Shown here one piece after another: positions 19,001-26,607 of a stretch of DNA of 40,733 nt. The stretch covers positions 1-40,733 of the forward strand of contig CAZMMQ010000031.1 in assembly GCA_964567435.1 (NCBI GenBank), given 5' to 3'. The first letter of the stretch is position 1. The number at the start of each line of letters is the position of its first letter. Origin of the DNA: RFSX01 sp964567435. Its GTDB lineage: Bacteria > Bacteroidota > Bacteroidia > Chitinophagales > Saprospiraceae. A model generated the notes under the pieces. That model was not told where the DNA came from and did not search any database. It saw only the letters and a program-made list of their open reading frames with translations. The position numbers and the translations under genes were made by a program.

Positions 19001-19716
19001 CTATTACATCCACCAGTGATTACTAAGTCTTCTATATCCCAAGCTTGAACATCAGACGTCACACCAACTGGACAGTATGGCAAGATTTCAATTCTAAATA
19101 GAGTAGGTTCCGTGACTGTCGTCACAGAAGACAAATCAAAGTATCTAAAAGTCCAGTCTTCATTGGTCGCTATATCAGCCGTTTCGAATAACGTACCATT
19201 TCCATCAACAACTCTAATACCCAATTTGGTTGGATAATTATTTGGGCCAGAGGCACCCTCAAGATATTGAAATGTCTCAGGAGCTCTGGAAAAAAAAGAT
19301 ATATTATCTATTGAGCCAAGGCCATCAGGACCTGGTTGCACCATCACTGTCACAAGCAAAGACTTCTGATCACCTGGATTATATGCACAGAGATCGCTGG
19401 CACCTATACACATAGCTCGTGTATTATTCATACCAGGTGCACAAGAGTGCTGATTAGTATTGGGATTTACTCTGAAGAGATTACCTCCAAGGACAGATAT
19501 CTCACTACACTCAGAATTAGCAACAGAAGAAGGTGCAAATTCACTATAATCTGCACTGGATCCTCCAGCAAAAGAGACACAATCGTCAAAGTCAAATCGC
19601 AATGAAGGACGTAGATTATTGACCGTAGATTCAGCAATCGGATTGCTAGAAAAAAGGGGAGCTCCTATACACATTAGTATAGGTAAGACTAGGGATAGAC
19701 AGGTTTTTGGCACCAT
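10018..19716 (-). CDS. Giant T9SS-secreted repeat protein (about 3,230 residues, about 25 modules)
   Basis: Very large cell-surface or secreted protein, probably adhesin-like. The order is signal peptide (MVPKTCLSLVLPILMCIG), an N-terminal domain of about 200 residues rich in cysteine, about 25 tandem modules of about 110 residues, a lamin-tail-like region (EIMGSNSVEIQNVGTAPTDI) and a C-terminal T9SS type A sorting domain (YPNPSINEFTLFIPE ... FSTGMYYTKVISG). A typical module has a hydrophobic VITDTxGxILxL core, then PPFxFE, GVCQIWNLSF and GCFDLSNPITV. The modules read as beta-sandwiches, but I cannot assign them to a named domain. The frame is open to 19836; those extra 40 codons hold another hydrophobic stretch, so an ATG there is possible. 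I prefer 19716 for the cleaner signal peptide. It is monocistronic, with a terminator at its 3' end. Binding partner unknown. Confidence 0.93.
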   Translation of the reverse strand: MVPKTCLSLVLPILMCIGAPLFSSNPIAESTVNNLRPSLRFDFDDCVSFAGGSSADYSEFAPSSVANSECSEISVLGGNLFRVNPNTNQHSCAPGMNNTRAMCIGASDLCAYNPGDQKSLLVTVMVQPGPDGLGSIDNISFFSRAPETFQYLEGASGPNNYPTKLGIRVVDGNGTLFETADIATNEDWTFRYFDLSSVTTVTEPTLFRIEILPYCPVGVTSDVQAWDIEDLVITGGCNSVNGGNISTSSNTDLCSATQPVRQVSVDVQNPAGQNFSFLIVDEQMRIVAVTNSNIVDFTPFVSGNFQIFHLASEGPIGGLTIGSFVFDLVGCFDLSNPIPVTNRFVTGGQLLTASGFSSLSICPNNNNGFVNTQLQNASGENLTYVLLQNGRVLDVLNNSSFDLSSLPVGNYNVTAISSSGPISDISIGGTLTNLSGCASLSSPLLIEVQNAVSGGGMLTTSGQTSVTLCGNEDAIDVVLTGNSGQNNDFILVSPQNRILSIQNQSNVFVGNLVSSEFQIFNISYNNGLTGLVVDGLLSNLEGCFELSNPIDVDVEQVSAGMLTSFGSTEAFLCLKNNDRQAVVIEAAGQFGQAIQYFITDENGVITETVQLVMGALDFDNAFPGVCQIWAIASNGPLFGVNVGQNINNVSGPCFDVSNPIRIIRNQVESGTIDGPASIDICLNDQPDQTIEFSVTGSEGLFSSFIVADSEGDVLLIDSDGTIDFEAIDVSPCVVYHIAHVEEEILFNGMENVDNISLACFELSESVTITKGFNDGGLLRFSEGGNEFTIPAGSTGVVEVTIERVSGPNSSFLIIDEDNNIIGIQTESEFDFSQSAAGTCFIRHLSYSSIEGLEIGEEFNALTGCFDLSNRITVIKDSDIAPDTLDAGIIVFEGGLSEATLCVVDGSADQVVIEFQADPVGSFSSFIVTDNQGEIIALTDQTTFDFSGTGPGICNIYSVVHELPNLSGLEVNNNLSDLSGTFELSDPIVIDRDEVSGGSIVTADNETSVTIIIGDGLIDSIDVNLSDTIGENQQWVITDTLANILDLPDGPPFTFEDADDLVCQIWSLSFADGLLGVEIGNNVSNIEGCFDLSNPITVLKEEFIAPPQDTIAGGLLTTSDGLTNLEVCLGTPDTEVQFDLLGAIGDTMRLVITDENGMILAMTDSDSFDFEPAGPGICLVYNISWQGIIGGLSIGESVDDISGDFELSNAVTVVRNEVVGGVLMSADSMTSSVSVIVGDSVIDSINVDLQGAIGENMAWVVTDTFGVILELPMAPPFTFEDSAEGVCQIWNLSFVTGLTGAEIGDNVSELEGCFSLSNPVEVTKNQGMPSLSGGTIMTTDSMTTMNLCLGTSNVEVDILLEGAVGENMSFAITDTFGFIFGVFQNSPFQFSGLPAGTCQIVHVSYNGMISGFAAGQDLDTLSGDFDLSNIITVIREDPVAGMISTSTNQDSISIIVGDGIIDSIDVILTGANSPNTAWVITDTLLNILELPSGPPFVFENSDAGVCQIWHLGFGNVLSGVEIDANVSELEGCFDLSNPITVTKTEVVIPQDTVSGGILTTLDSLTTANLCFGGELDSLDVLLQDALGDTMTFAITDTAGLVLDLLGNSPFDFNGISEDICLVYNVSWNEIDGLSIGEQINSLTGNFELSNAITVAKAQVDGGIIEIVPGGVTEVSVEVGDSMPDSIDVSLAMSIGDSLAWLITDEMGNILELPSAPPFIFDNQSAGVCQIWNLSYSTGLTGIAIGNNVSGLDGCFDLSNPITVTKTTPLVPLAGGDLMTNDSLLIANLCVGTLNDTLGLILDDAVGPNMTFVVTDSDGVILDTTTVNPISFATSTSGNCEVRNLSWAGMLDGLVVGENIDTLAGMFEFSNPVFVVKDQVNGGIAQYDDMSFVQTVIIGDGMPDTLNFGVVTSVGDSMTWVLTDNMGTILELSQDPQFIISDTTSLGSCNIVYASFAFGLQGLEVNNNINIGLDGCVDLSNVLLVNKMPFVDSTLVAGAIMSTDSLTTVDLCTGDNGGQLDLILTGANGPESVWVVTDSLGIITSTFDVQPIIFSPSNDTLCMVSHIVYDGQLTGLDVGEDIDTLGGNFLSSNIVTVNKNQITSSSITLSNSEVDTTITTVDGITDTLVVISSGIGSDTSVYITTTPGGVITAVQDSATFLFDFQPTGVCLIYEVSYDFEFPGVSVDDDIADLIGCFALSNVITVNKISSAQVNGGNIFTPNGNDIDRCLNNLPLDSVAVTLVSAVGDSMQWVVTDTFGLIVALQDGPTFAFDTLSAGVCEIHHVSFVPPITGLEIDGNINNLSGIFDFADLPITVDRNFTDAGSITTDAGMSFDTISLGADPIDSLFVNLSGTILGDNTDWIITDTLGIILDLPGTPPFDFENFPPGQCNVWHIAFAEGLIGLEISSDIASDLDGCFNLSDSIRIVKTVSNNAGVNSGSISTLDGTNSLDVCRGGDLPAIDTILISGQTGSNFSFIITNSAGFIISILDTTQMALDSAIINFEGISNSNVPLELYYIAYETPITGLQVPSNINNINGIFDISNPILLNIINVNAETIFGSIDTINILVGEGIIDTVDFEPAGVGVGFLNWVVHDSTGQILELDTGPPFTFEDSGDNTLIIRAINSFGVEELEIGNNLSDLVGCFEISNDTLVVITTQATLAGGNLMTTDSMSIVNTCISGPMATDSVDVILSDTLGMSFAWVITTPDGSITELPALPPFVFDASSPDTCIIQNISFEGVLTGLAIGENIDTLMGDFLLSNPVTVFKDIVNGGVLSNPSGNTSFEFCVGDGNPDILNVDINGAVGSNSAFVVTDTLNDILLLPQPGNNFVDFEGFGNGQCRLYHMSSNEEILGLVLGANIDSLLGCFDFSNFLSITKNGVDGSLVLTDPPTIDLQTFCVSDGAVDTLLLSTNSTMGTYQYVITDENNEIDSVLVGNFIDFEGSEFGTCLIWGVSFTGTFIGVPGDTVGVQDLASECWDVSSAPITVVKEDCSEPIMTEIMGSNSVEIQNVGTAPTDISDFFLFSELNSERIGDLSLTCGSMMLMPGDIAVVDLAGSSITIDGSDGEMALFSDSNFGSSDDILHYVEWASSPHDATTPAVIAMIWLFDQPAVSFDVDESLKYDGEGILDTDWSVGTPTPCMENLIEDTPEVSRRLDYITYPNPSINEFTLFIPELPAGEVAQLELYDSFGKIVFRKDVSAGIEYNIDLTRFSTGMYYTKVISGRQGIVKKMLILE
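10756..18993 (-). repeat. Tandem array of about 25 coding repeats (about 330 bp each)
   Basis: In-frame array within the giant gene. Each module ends in a G(C/D)F(D/E)LSNPITV-like strand, usually followed by a short linker and GG. Three cysteine positions recur: C1 in LCxG near the start, C2 in GxCxIW in the middle, C3 in GCFDLSN near the end. Modules 1-3 have C1 and C3. Modules 7-23 alternate strictly between an A type (C1+C2, ending SGDFELSN) and a B type (C2+C3, with IIVGDGxIDSIDV in place of the C1 segment). The array therefore has a two-module unit of about 660 bp over roughly 11410-17063. Modules are diverged in sequence, so the expansion looks old. Confidence 0.88.
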
Positions 19717-20197
19717 GGTATTTGTATTCTTAAGAATCTTATATTCGAAGTTATTTGTCAATTCACCAGAGAAGAAATTCAATAGACATAGAAGCGCCAA
19801 ATGCAAAACACCTTGCATATGCAAATAAAGTCTCATATATCCGATAAGTAACTCCTCATCTTCTGTCTTGGAATAGACTACTGTTACGGCGGAAGCGTTA
19901 ATATCTATAACGTCCGATCTTAGGGATGTGTGTTAAAACCAAACAAAAATACTCGTAATAATCTATAATTGAAACATATACACATAATAAAATATTATAA
20001 TATGTTAATATTTCAAAATTGAGAAATCCTGCAAGGGTCCTAAACTATACCACTCACTGCGTACCCAATCTTGAATTTTACATATATAATTGTTTGAATT
20101 TCAACGGCGACGATATCTTAGTCTCCAGGATGACATTCTTCTTGCTATCAAAACTTTTGGATACTGTACTTTTGTGTTCGAAGAAAACCACAGGATT
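19717..20197. other. Divergent intergenic region upstream of the giant gene and the DUF5916 gene
   Basis: About 480 bp (about 360 if the longer giant-gene start is right) with very AT-rich sequence around 19960-20020. On the minus strand TATTTTTG (19951-19944) matches the Bacteroidota -7 consensus and would give a leader of roughly 100 nt to the ATG at 19836. The element about 19 bp upstream of it reads TTC instead of TTG, so this promoter is only tentative. No repeat was seen. Short open frames here lack coding character. Confidence 0.35.
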
Positions 20198-22480
20198 TTG
20201 AGACTTAACTTTATCAGGATTAGATTTTGGTGTATCCTATTGTCACTTATAGGGAGCAATTCTCTTATAGCACAAATAGGAAATGTTATTGGAAAAGATC
20301 TGTCACAACCTGAAATATTAATCAAGGTCGCGCAAGATGACATAGTCCTAGATGGGGTCTTAGATGAAGACACTTGGCAATCAGCACAAAAGGCCAACAA
20401 ATTCAGTCAATACTTCCCTTCAGACACTGTACTTGCTTGTGGGGAGACCGAGGTGTATTTCGCTTACGATGATGACAACTTTTATATTGCCGCCAAATGC
20501 TACACATCAGGTAACGACTTTCTGGTGGAATCACTCAGACGTGACTATGGATTTGGAAGTAACGACAATATCTCCTTCATGTTGGATACTTATAATGATA
20601 AGACGAATGCGTATCTCTTTGGCATGAATCCTTATGGTGCTCGAAGGGAAGCATTAATATCTAACGGCGGTAAGACTTTTGATTCATTTGACCCTTCATG
20701 GGATAACAAGTGGGACGGTGCTTCTAAGAGGTATGATAGCTACTGGGTTTGCGAACTTAAGATACCTTTTAAGTCAATCAGGTATAAAGAAGGAAAGACC
20801 AAATGGCGATTCAACAGCTATAGGAATGATGCGCAGTGTAATGAGATAACGGCTTTTATCAATATTCCTCGTGAATACATATTAATGGATTTGCAGTACA
20901 CTGCAGAGCTGGCATGGGAAGACCCCTTAGATAAGCCTGGTACAAATATCAGTGTGATACCTTATGTGAGTGGCGGTATTATCAGAGACTTTGAAGATGT
21001 AAATGAAACCAGTGCTACCAGGAACTTTGCAGTCGGCGGAGATGCCAAAATTGGGATCACTTCAAGTTTGAACCTTGATTTGACAGTTAATCCAGATTTT
21101 TCCCAAGTAGAAGTGGACAGACAGGTAACTAATCTTGACAGATTTGAAATTTTCTTTCCAGAACGCCGCCAATTTTTCTTAGAAAATGCTGATTTATTCA
21201 GCTCTTTTGGTACTGGACGATCTAATCCATTTTTCTCCAGAAGAATAGGAATCTCCCGTGACACGGTGACTGGCAATACCATTCAAAATCAAATCTACGG
21301 AGGCGCCCGATTGACTGGCAAACTCAATGAAGATTTGAGAGTAGGTCTCATTTCACTACAGACAGCTCCTCAGCAAGAAAATGATCTACCAAGCATTAAC
21401 TACTCAATATTTGCAGCGGAACATAAGATTCAGGAACGATCTAATATTGGTGTTATACTTATCAATAAGCAAGTCGTTAATTCAGAAGGATTTGGCGGAA
21501 CAGTGGATAATTTTGATAGAGTAGCTGGCGCTGAATACCGTCTGAGATCTGCTGACAATTTCTGGAGTGGAAAGGTATCTTATCTACAGGCCATCACGCC
21601 TAATGATGAAAAACACAAGTTTAGTCATTTTACAACTTTGGAGTATAATAGCAAAAGCTATAGAGTATCCTGGTCTCATTTGCTGGTAGGTAATGGCTTT
21701 GATGCGGAAGTGGGTTTTGTCCCTCGAAGGGATATCCTTGTGCTCAATCCATCTTTTGCCTATAGGATATTTACTGAAGACAAGAAAATTAATAATCACA
21801 CTTTATCTATAAGGCCACGTCTATTCTATAAACTGGGTCAGGATGACAATCTGATCATTCCAGATGCGGCGGTAGAGCAAGTGGAGTTAGGGTTGGAATG
21901 GAATATGAGTTTTGCCAATACAGCTAGAATGAATGTAAACTTCCAAACTCAAAACTTTACACTACTTAATGACTTTGACCCTACTAGAGTTCAGGATGAT
22001 GATGTCTTTATCAGTGCTGGTGAGCAGGTGGCAAATACAAGCTTGTCTATTTCTTATAATGCAGACCGACGAAATAAATTGACCTATCGTTTCAATCCTT
22101 CGATAGAATCGTTTTATGGCGGAATCAGGGCTGGTATCAGAGGACAAGCAGGCTACAGACTACAGCCTTTTGGCAACATTGGGATAGAGTACAATTATAA
22201 TCATATTAATATTGGGGACAACTTTGACGTAGCCAACCTATTCTTGATAGGACCTAGATTAGATTTGACCTTTACAAAAAACCTCTTCTGGACAACATTC
22301 ATTCAATACAATAACCAGACTGACAATCTTAATTTTAATTCCAGATTTCAATGGCGCTTTGCACCAGTATCAGATTTCTTCCTTGTGTATACAGACAATT
22401 ATAATACGGAGCAGTTCAACAATCTATTCAGTAGAAATAGAGCTATTGTAGCAAAGGTCACCTACTGGCTAAATCCATAA
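20198..22480 (+). CDS. CBM9-like plus DUF5916 exported protein
   Basis: A 760-residue exported protein. Residues of about 35-220 form a CBM9-like sugar-binding-type domain: IVLDGVLDEDTWQSAQKANK, then TEVYFAYDDDNFYIAAKCY. The remainder is DUF5916, including the strongly conserved NPDFSQVEVDRQVTNLD and FFPERRQFFLENADLF, followed by many alternating strands (SLNLDLTVNPDF, RLDLTFTKNLFW) that suggest an outer-membrane barrel. The frame is open from 20090, but the TTG at 20198 gives MRLNFIRIRFWCILLSLIGS...IAQ, a good signal peptide, so I chose it. DUF5916 function is not established; the CBM9-like part suggests glycan contact at the cell surface. It is a single gene with a terminator just after it. 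Confidence 0.9.
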   Translation: MRLNFIRIRFWCILLSLIGSNSLIAQIGNVIGKDLSQPEILIKVAQDDIVLDGVLDEDTWQSAQKANKFSQYFPSDTVLACGETEVYFAYDDDNFYIAAKCYTSGNDFLVESLRRDYGFGSNDNISFMLDTYNDKTNAYLFGMNPYGARREALISNGGKTFDSFDPSWDNKWDGASKRYDSYWVCELKIPFKSIRYKEGKTKWRFNSYRNDAQCNEITAFINIPREYILMDLQYTAELAWEDPLDKPGTNISVIPYVSGGIIRDFEDVNETSATRNFAVGGDAKIGITSSLNLDLTVNPDFSQVEVDRQVTNLDRFEIFFPERRQFFLENADLFSSFGTGRSNPFFSRRIGISRDTVTGNTIQNQIYGGARLTGKLNEDLRVGLISLQTAPQQENDLPSINYSIFAAEHKIQERSNIGVILINKQVVNSEGFGGTVDNFDRVAGAEYRLRSADNFWSGKVSYLQAITPNDEKHKFSHFTTLEYNSKSYRVSWSHLLVGNGFDAEVGFVPRRDILVLNPSFAYRIFTEDKKINNHTLSIRPRLFYKLGQDDNLIIPDAAVEQVELGLEWNMSFANTARMNVNFQTQNFTLLNDFDPTRVQDDDVFISAGEQVANTSLSISYNADRRNKLTYRFNPSIESFYGGIRAGIRGQAGYRLQPFGNIGIEYNYNHINIGDNFDVANLFLIGPRLDLTFTKNLFWTTFIQYNNQTDNLNFNSRFQWRFAPVSDFFLVYTDNYNTEQFNNLFSRNRAIVAKVTYWLNP

Positions 22481-22502
22481 TATTATTGGAAAAAGCAAAA
22501 AA

Positions 22503-22531
22503 ATGTCTCTGCCTTTTAATGACAGAGACAT
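22503..22531. terminator. Probable bidirectional terminator
   Basis: A perfect 9-bp inverted repeat, ATGTCTCTG (22503-22511) and CAGAGACAT (22523-22531), with an 11-nt loop. An A-run lies on the left and T-rich sequence on the right. It lies between the convergent DUF5916 and GT2 genes. Confidence 0.75.
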
Positions 22532-22572
22532 CAATTTTCATATGAACTTTAGTTGATTAATTATATTCTATA

Positions 22573-23379
22573 TTAGGCTGCGTTATTGTAAGCGGCTACT
22601 TTTGCAGGTGAGTATACCGTATGTCCAGATATGGCCATATTCTTGAGTTGAGGTTTTACTCTGTACTTGATACCAATCTCAACAAGTTGTATAGGAAACT
22701 TAATAGAGTCACTAAAAGTTATCTTAGAACCATCTACGTCCTCCCATCTATTCAACTGTATTTCTTCTATATGCTGAGCAGTCTCTTTCCCAAAAAGATT
22801 CTTGATTCGAATAAATAGTTCTACGTCGAATAACCATCTGGAGTAGAATGAGGCATTGAATAGATTCTTAGCGACCATTCTTGAGAATACTTTGGCACCA
22901 CATTGTGTATCCTTGATAGATAACCCGATAATTTTCTGTGTGATCATCCCAACTATGGAACTTGCCAATTCTCTTCCTAATTTCCTATCTATTTGATTGT
23001 TATCATTCAGTTTCCTAGAACCAAAGACCATAGACAAATTCTTGCGTTGTAAGTTGTCAACCAATCTGAGGTAATCATCAAAGTCAGTTGCAAGGTCAGC
23101 ATCTAAATAACCCACCGTATCCACATCAGTGTCCATCATATACTGGAAACCACTACGGACTGCTTCGGCTTTCCCTTGGTTATTGAGTAAATTAACTACA
23201 AACACTTGATTATCATGTAGTTGTCTGAATTCTAAAAGTTGATCCAATGTCGCATCAGAGCTGCCATCATTGACAAAACAAATACTAAAGTTATGGTTGG
23301 CGTTGAGGAAAGCTGAGTACCTTGAAAACTCTAATCTATCCGCTTCATTATAGCAGGGTATTACTATGGTATGATTCAT
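22573..23379 (-). CDS. GT2 polyprenyl/dolichyl-phosphate sugar synthase-like glycosyltransferase
   Basis: A 268-residue GT-A enzyme resembling dolichyl-phosphate glucosyltransferase (ALG5/DPG type). Motifs are TIVIPCYNEADRL at the start, CFVNDGSSD (about 34-42), GYLDADLAT with the DxD (about 90-98), VFGSRKLNDNNQI, KDTQCGAKVF and RWEDVDGSKI. The last two are typical of this subfamily. The product would be a polyprenyl-phosphate-linked hexose on the cytoplasmic face of the inner membrane. No membrane helices are evident, unlike bacterial GtrB or ArnC. I use the ATG at 23379, where the first beta strand begins, rather than an upstream start at 23421. It is divergent from the GT-C-like operon, which would be a natural user of its product. 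The sugar is not predictable. Confidence 0.87.
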   Translation of the reverse strand: MNHTIVIPCYNEADRLEFSRYSAFLNANHNFSICFVNDGSSDATLDQLLEFRQLHDNQVFVVNLLNNQGKAEAVRSGFQYMMDTDVDTVGYLDADLATDFDDYLRLVDNLQRKNLSMVFGSRKLNDNNQIDRKLGRELASSIVGMITQKIIGLSIKDTQCGAKVFSRMVAKNLFNASFYSRWLFDVELFIRIKNLFGKETAQHIEEIQLNRWEDVDGSKITFSDSIKFPIQLVEIGIKYRVKPQLKNMAISGHTVYSPAKVAAYNNAA

Positions 23380-23607
23380 TTTACAGTAATTTGACTTTAA
23401 CAATATTCTATACTTAGACACAGCAAATGTGTAACTGAATCAGCCCATTTATCAGTATTTTCTTGTCATAGCTTAGATGGTTCGATTTTTGGACTGTATA
23501 CCTAGATTTTTGGAATGCAGCACAGTTCCTGGTTTTTAACATTTATGCAGAGGTGACGAAGCACATATATAGGTTTTGACATCGCTGGAAATCTTGGTAC
23601 GGTATAG

Positions 23608-26607
23608 TTGGACAAGATTAGACAATACTACTTGCTATCAATATTGATAGCGACCTTATTCCACGGTACTCTATTGAGTTTTACTGTGAATGATACCTAT
23701 GATGCCTTTGTGCATATGTTCTTTGGTAGTCATTACGCAGAAGGATGGCTGGAGACTTGGAATTACAAGTGGTATACTGGATTTACAATGACGAGTTATC
23801 CACCCCTTGTCCATCAAATAATTGCTCTTGGTTCTTTCATTTTTGGACTAAAAGGCGCTTATATCCTGTGGGCCTTGGTTGTCATCGGACTCTTTATAAG
23901 AGGTATATATCACTTTTCGAAAATCTGGGTATCTAAGACTGCTGCTGCCTACGCTTGTACTATAGCTGTATTATCCTCTTCTCTGACCGAAGCGCTGCAT
24001 TTATTCGGACAACTACCAAGTCTTACAGGTATTGCTTTGCTGCTCAATGCTTGTCCAGAAATCTACAAGTGGATTAGGTTTAATCGATGGTCTTATTTTT
24101 TGACTGGAATGAGTATAATCGCTTGTCTCACAGGTGCACATCACGTGACAACCATCTTTGGAATGATCTTTTTTATTGCGCCAGTTGCTGGCGTTGCTGT
24201 TATTGATCTCTGTACTGAAGATCAAGGAAGTATAAAAAATGTTCGATTTAGCCATGTTCTTAAGAAAGTATGGTTTGAATTACCTAAAGCGATAACACTT
24301 GTTATCACTATCATTCTAATAACGATCATTATCATCCTACCCTACTGGATCTGGAGCAAATCAGACCCGATAAGCCAGGTGACTATACCACATGGTAGTA
24401 GGGTCTCATTTATAGAGGAGCCCTCACTCGGACTCATGTTCTTTATCATTCCATGGGGCCTTTTTCTATTTTTTATTCCTGGTGTAATCCGCCAAGTGAT
24501 ACAACCTCGAAATATATTCTTAGGCATTGCCTTTATTCTTGCTTTAGTATTGGGAACTGGCGGTACCACGCCTATTCCAAAGATGTTACTAGGAGAGACG
24601 GCATTCAACATTCTTACGCTGGATAGATTCACATTCTGGGCTACGATTATGGCCATCCCGTTTGTTGGGCAACTAACCGAAAGTCTTATATCAGGTAGAC
24701 TTAAGAGTAAGATTATACAAAAGTTGGGCACATCTGCTCACAGTACAATCGTATTTACTCTGGTGTTAGCCTATGTGGCGATCGCAGGAGCCGTCATTAA
24801 TTTTTCTAACTTTAAATCAATTCAGCCAGATCCTATTGACATAGATCCCATTGTTAACTTTATAGAACGAGATGGGCATGAGGAGTGGCGTTATCTTACA
24901 TTAGGATTTGGCGATCAGATGGCATGGTTATCAGCCAATACTGATGCTTTGTCTGTAGATGGCAACTATCACTCCGCAAGACGGTTACCAGAATTGACTA
25001 CGCGAGCTGTAGAACGAATTGAAAATGCAAAATTTCTAGGAGAGGATGGATTAATAGCATTAAGGAATTTTTTAAAGTTGCCTAATAAATATCACCTCAA
25101 GTATATCTTCTCTAATGACAAATTCTATGAGCCGCTTTTATTCTTCTATGGGTGGGAAAAACTAAAACCCTTAGAAAATAATATTGATGTATGGGAAAGA
25201 AAGGATGTGCTGCCTTTACCCAAAATACTCCCCAAAAAGGAGATACCCTCGTACCAAAAAATAATGTGGGGAACCCTTCCTCTATCTGCATTGATATTTG
25301 CTATCTACATCAACCTATTCTACTGGAGATCTCGTAAAAAAACTAAACAAACACCATTAAAAACAATTACTAGAAATAAGCCAAGTCGTCAGTGGAGATT
25401 ACTCTATTTACTATGGTTTTTTATCTTTCTAATCGGTCTAATTGTGATGAGCTATCGCATATATAAAGATGCCAATCCAGAGCATGACTATAAAGAATTA
25501 GTCCAAGCTTATTTCCATGCCATTGATTACAAAAAATACGATAAAGCCTATCACTATCTTGATCAATCAGATGGCCTGACTTATGAACAATTCTTATTAG
25601 AAAATTCGTTGAAAGATGGGATCCTTGCCTCATATGCCAGATTGGATACAGTCAAGATCATATCGGAAAAAGAAATCAATAAGGACAAGTTAGAATTGGA
25701 GGTCGAGGCTCATTGGTTTACTGCTGTACAGAAGTACTCCTCCTTACATACTCTCATTGCTCAAAAGAAAGAAAAGCATTGGGTCCTCACACGGGAACCA
25801 CTTGAGGCTGCAATCCCATCAGAACAGATGCTTCAAATTTTGGATGTGAGCTTTCATGATCATGGTAGAAGAAAAGCGACTATAACCAACACTGCTCGTG
25901 AAGACATATTGGACAGACCTGAAATCTATATCAATTCTGCAAAGCTCATTAGAAAAGATGGAGAATATCATATCATAGGAGAGATCACCAACATTGATAA
26001 TGTGCCTGCCTATGTATCTATAGAAGGTATACTATTGGACGACAATGACCAAGAACTTATCAGAAATAATGCAGATAAAGTCATGATCCATAACCTACTT
26101 CCAAAAGAAAAAACGCCATTTAGAATAGACTTTAATGAGTGGGAGAATATAGACAAAAGCGTTTCTTTAGAAGACGTGGCTAAATTCCATATCAATACAC
26201 AGGCTTTAGTGACTGATGAAAAAATATATAGATTCTATGGTCTAAAAGAAGTCACAATTTCTGAAGACAAAATAGATGGCTGGTATGACAATTATGGGAA
26301 TAAAGAAATTAGCATTCCACAGATCATTATTGAAAAAAGAGTTAATGGGGAGCTCCTATGGGTAGATGATTTATATCTAGACAGTGGCATCCGACCACAA
26401 AGGCAAAGAACTTTCTCTTTTGACATCAATAATGACGTCAATGTTCTAATTAAATCCAGGCCTGAAGATGATAAGTTGCTTTCCAATAGTTTTTATAACT
26501 CGGCGTTATTGAATTACTTGCCTTCATCCAAGTTATCGCCAAGCACAATGCTTGAAGTAGACAATGTGCAATTCAATTTATTCATAAATGGATTGACTGC
26601 AGAATGA
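23608..26607 (+). CDS. GT-C-like polytopic membrane protein with periplasmic NTF2-like and FxLYD-like domains
   Basis: A 999-residue protein. The N-terminal half is polytopic (about 11 spans to residue 560). Its first extracytoplasmic loop carries NDTYDAFVHMFF (29-38), followed by SYPPLVHQ (63-70), the acidic-residue/PP arrangement of GT-C glycosyltransferases and of the '6-pyruvoyl-tetrahydropterin synthase-related' membrane family. HLFGQLPSLTG (131-141) and GAHHVT (176-181) are further conserved-looking loops. Two more helices (about 553-573 and 596-616) precede a periplasmic C-terminal part. That part has an NTF2-like segment (about 630-740, beginning YKELVQAYFHAIDYKKYDKA) and an FxLYD-like segment (about 790-850, IIGEITNIDNVPAYVSIEG). 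TTG start at 23608; no in-frame ATG precedes the first helix. The stop overlaps the next start (ATGA). Likely transfers a sugar from a lipid carrier; unproven. Confidence 0.78.
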   Translation: MDKIRQYYLLSILIATLFHGTLLSFTVNDTYDAFVHMFFGSHYAEGWLETWNYKWYTGFTMTSYPPLVHQIIALGSFIFGLKGAYILWALVVIGLFIRGIYHFSKIWVSKTAAAYACTIAVLSSSLTEALHLFGQLPSLTGIALLLNACPEIYKWIRFNRWSYFLTGMSIIACLTGAHHVTTIFGMIFFIAPVAGVAVIDLCTEDQGSIKNVRFSHVLKKVWFELPKAITLVITIILITIIIILPYWIWSKSDPISQVTIPHGSRVSFIEEPSLGLMFFIIPWGLFLFFIPGVIRQVIQPRNIFLGIAFILALVLGTGGTTPIPKMLLGETAFNILTLDRFTFWATIMAIPFVGQLTESLISGRLKSKIIQKLGTSAHSTIVFTLVLAYVAIAGAVINFSNFKSIQPDPIDIDPIVNFIERDGHEEWRYLTLGFGDQMAWLSANTDALSVDGNYHSARRLPELTTRAVERIENAKFLGEDGLIALRNFLKLPNKYHLKYIFSNDKFYEPLLFFYGWEKLKPLENNIDVWERKDVLPLPKILPKKEIPSYQKIMWGTLPLSALIFAIYINLFYWRSRKKTKQTPLKTITRNKPSRQWRLLYLLWFFIFLIGLIVMSYRIYKDANPEHDYKELVQAYFHAIDYKKYDKAYHYLDQSDGLTYEQFLLENSLKDGILASYARLDTVKIISEKEINKDKLELEVEAHWFTAVQKYSSLHTLIAQKKEKHWVLTREPLEAAIPSEQMLQILDVSFHDHGRRKATITNTAREDILDRPEIYINSAKLIRKDGEYHIIGEITNIDNVPAYVSIEGILLDDNDQELIRNNADKVMIHNLLPKEKTPFRIDFNEWENIDKSVSLEDVAKFHINTQALVTDEKIYRFYGLKEVTISEDKIDGWYDNYGNKEISIPQIIIEKRVNGELLWVDDLYLDSGIRPQRQRTFSFDINNDVNVLIKSRPEDDKLLSNSFYNSALLNYLPSSKLSPSTMLEVDNVQFNLFINGLTAE

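Noticed and set aside
20019..20201. 60-codon plus-strand frame upstream of the DUF5916 gene
   Set aside because: It overlaps the DUF5916 frame in another phase and shows no recognisable feature.
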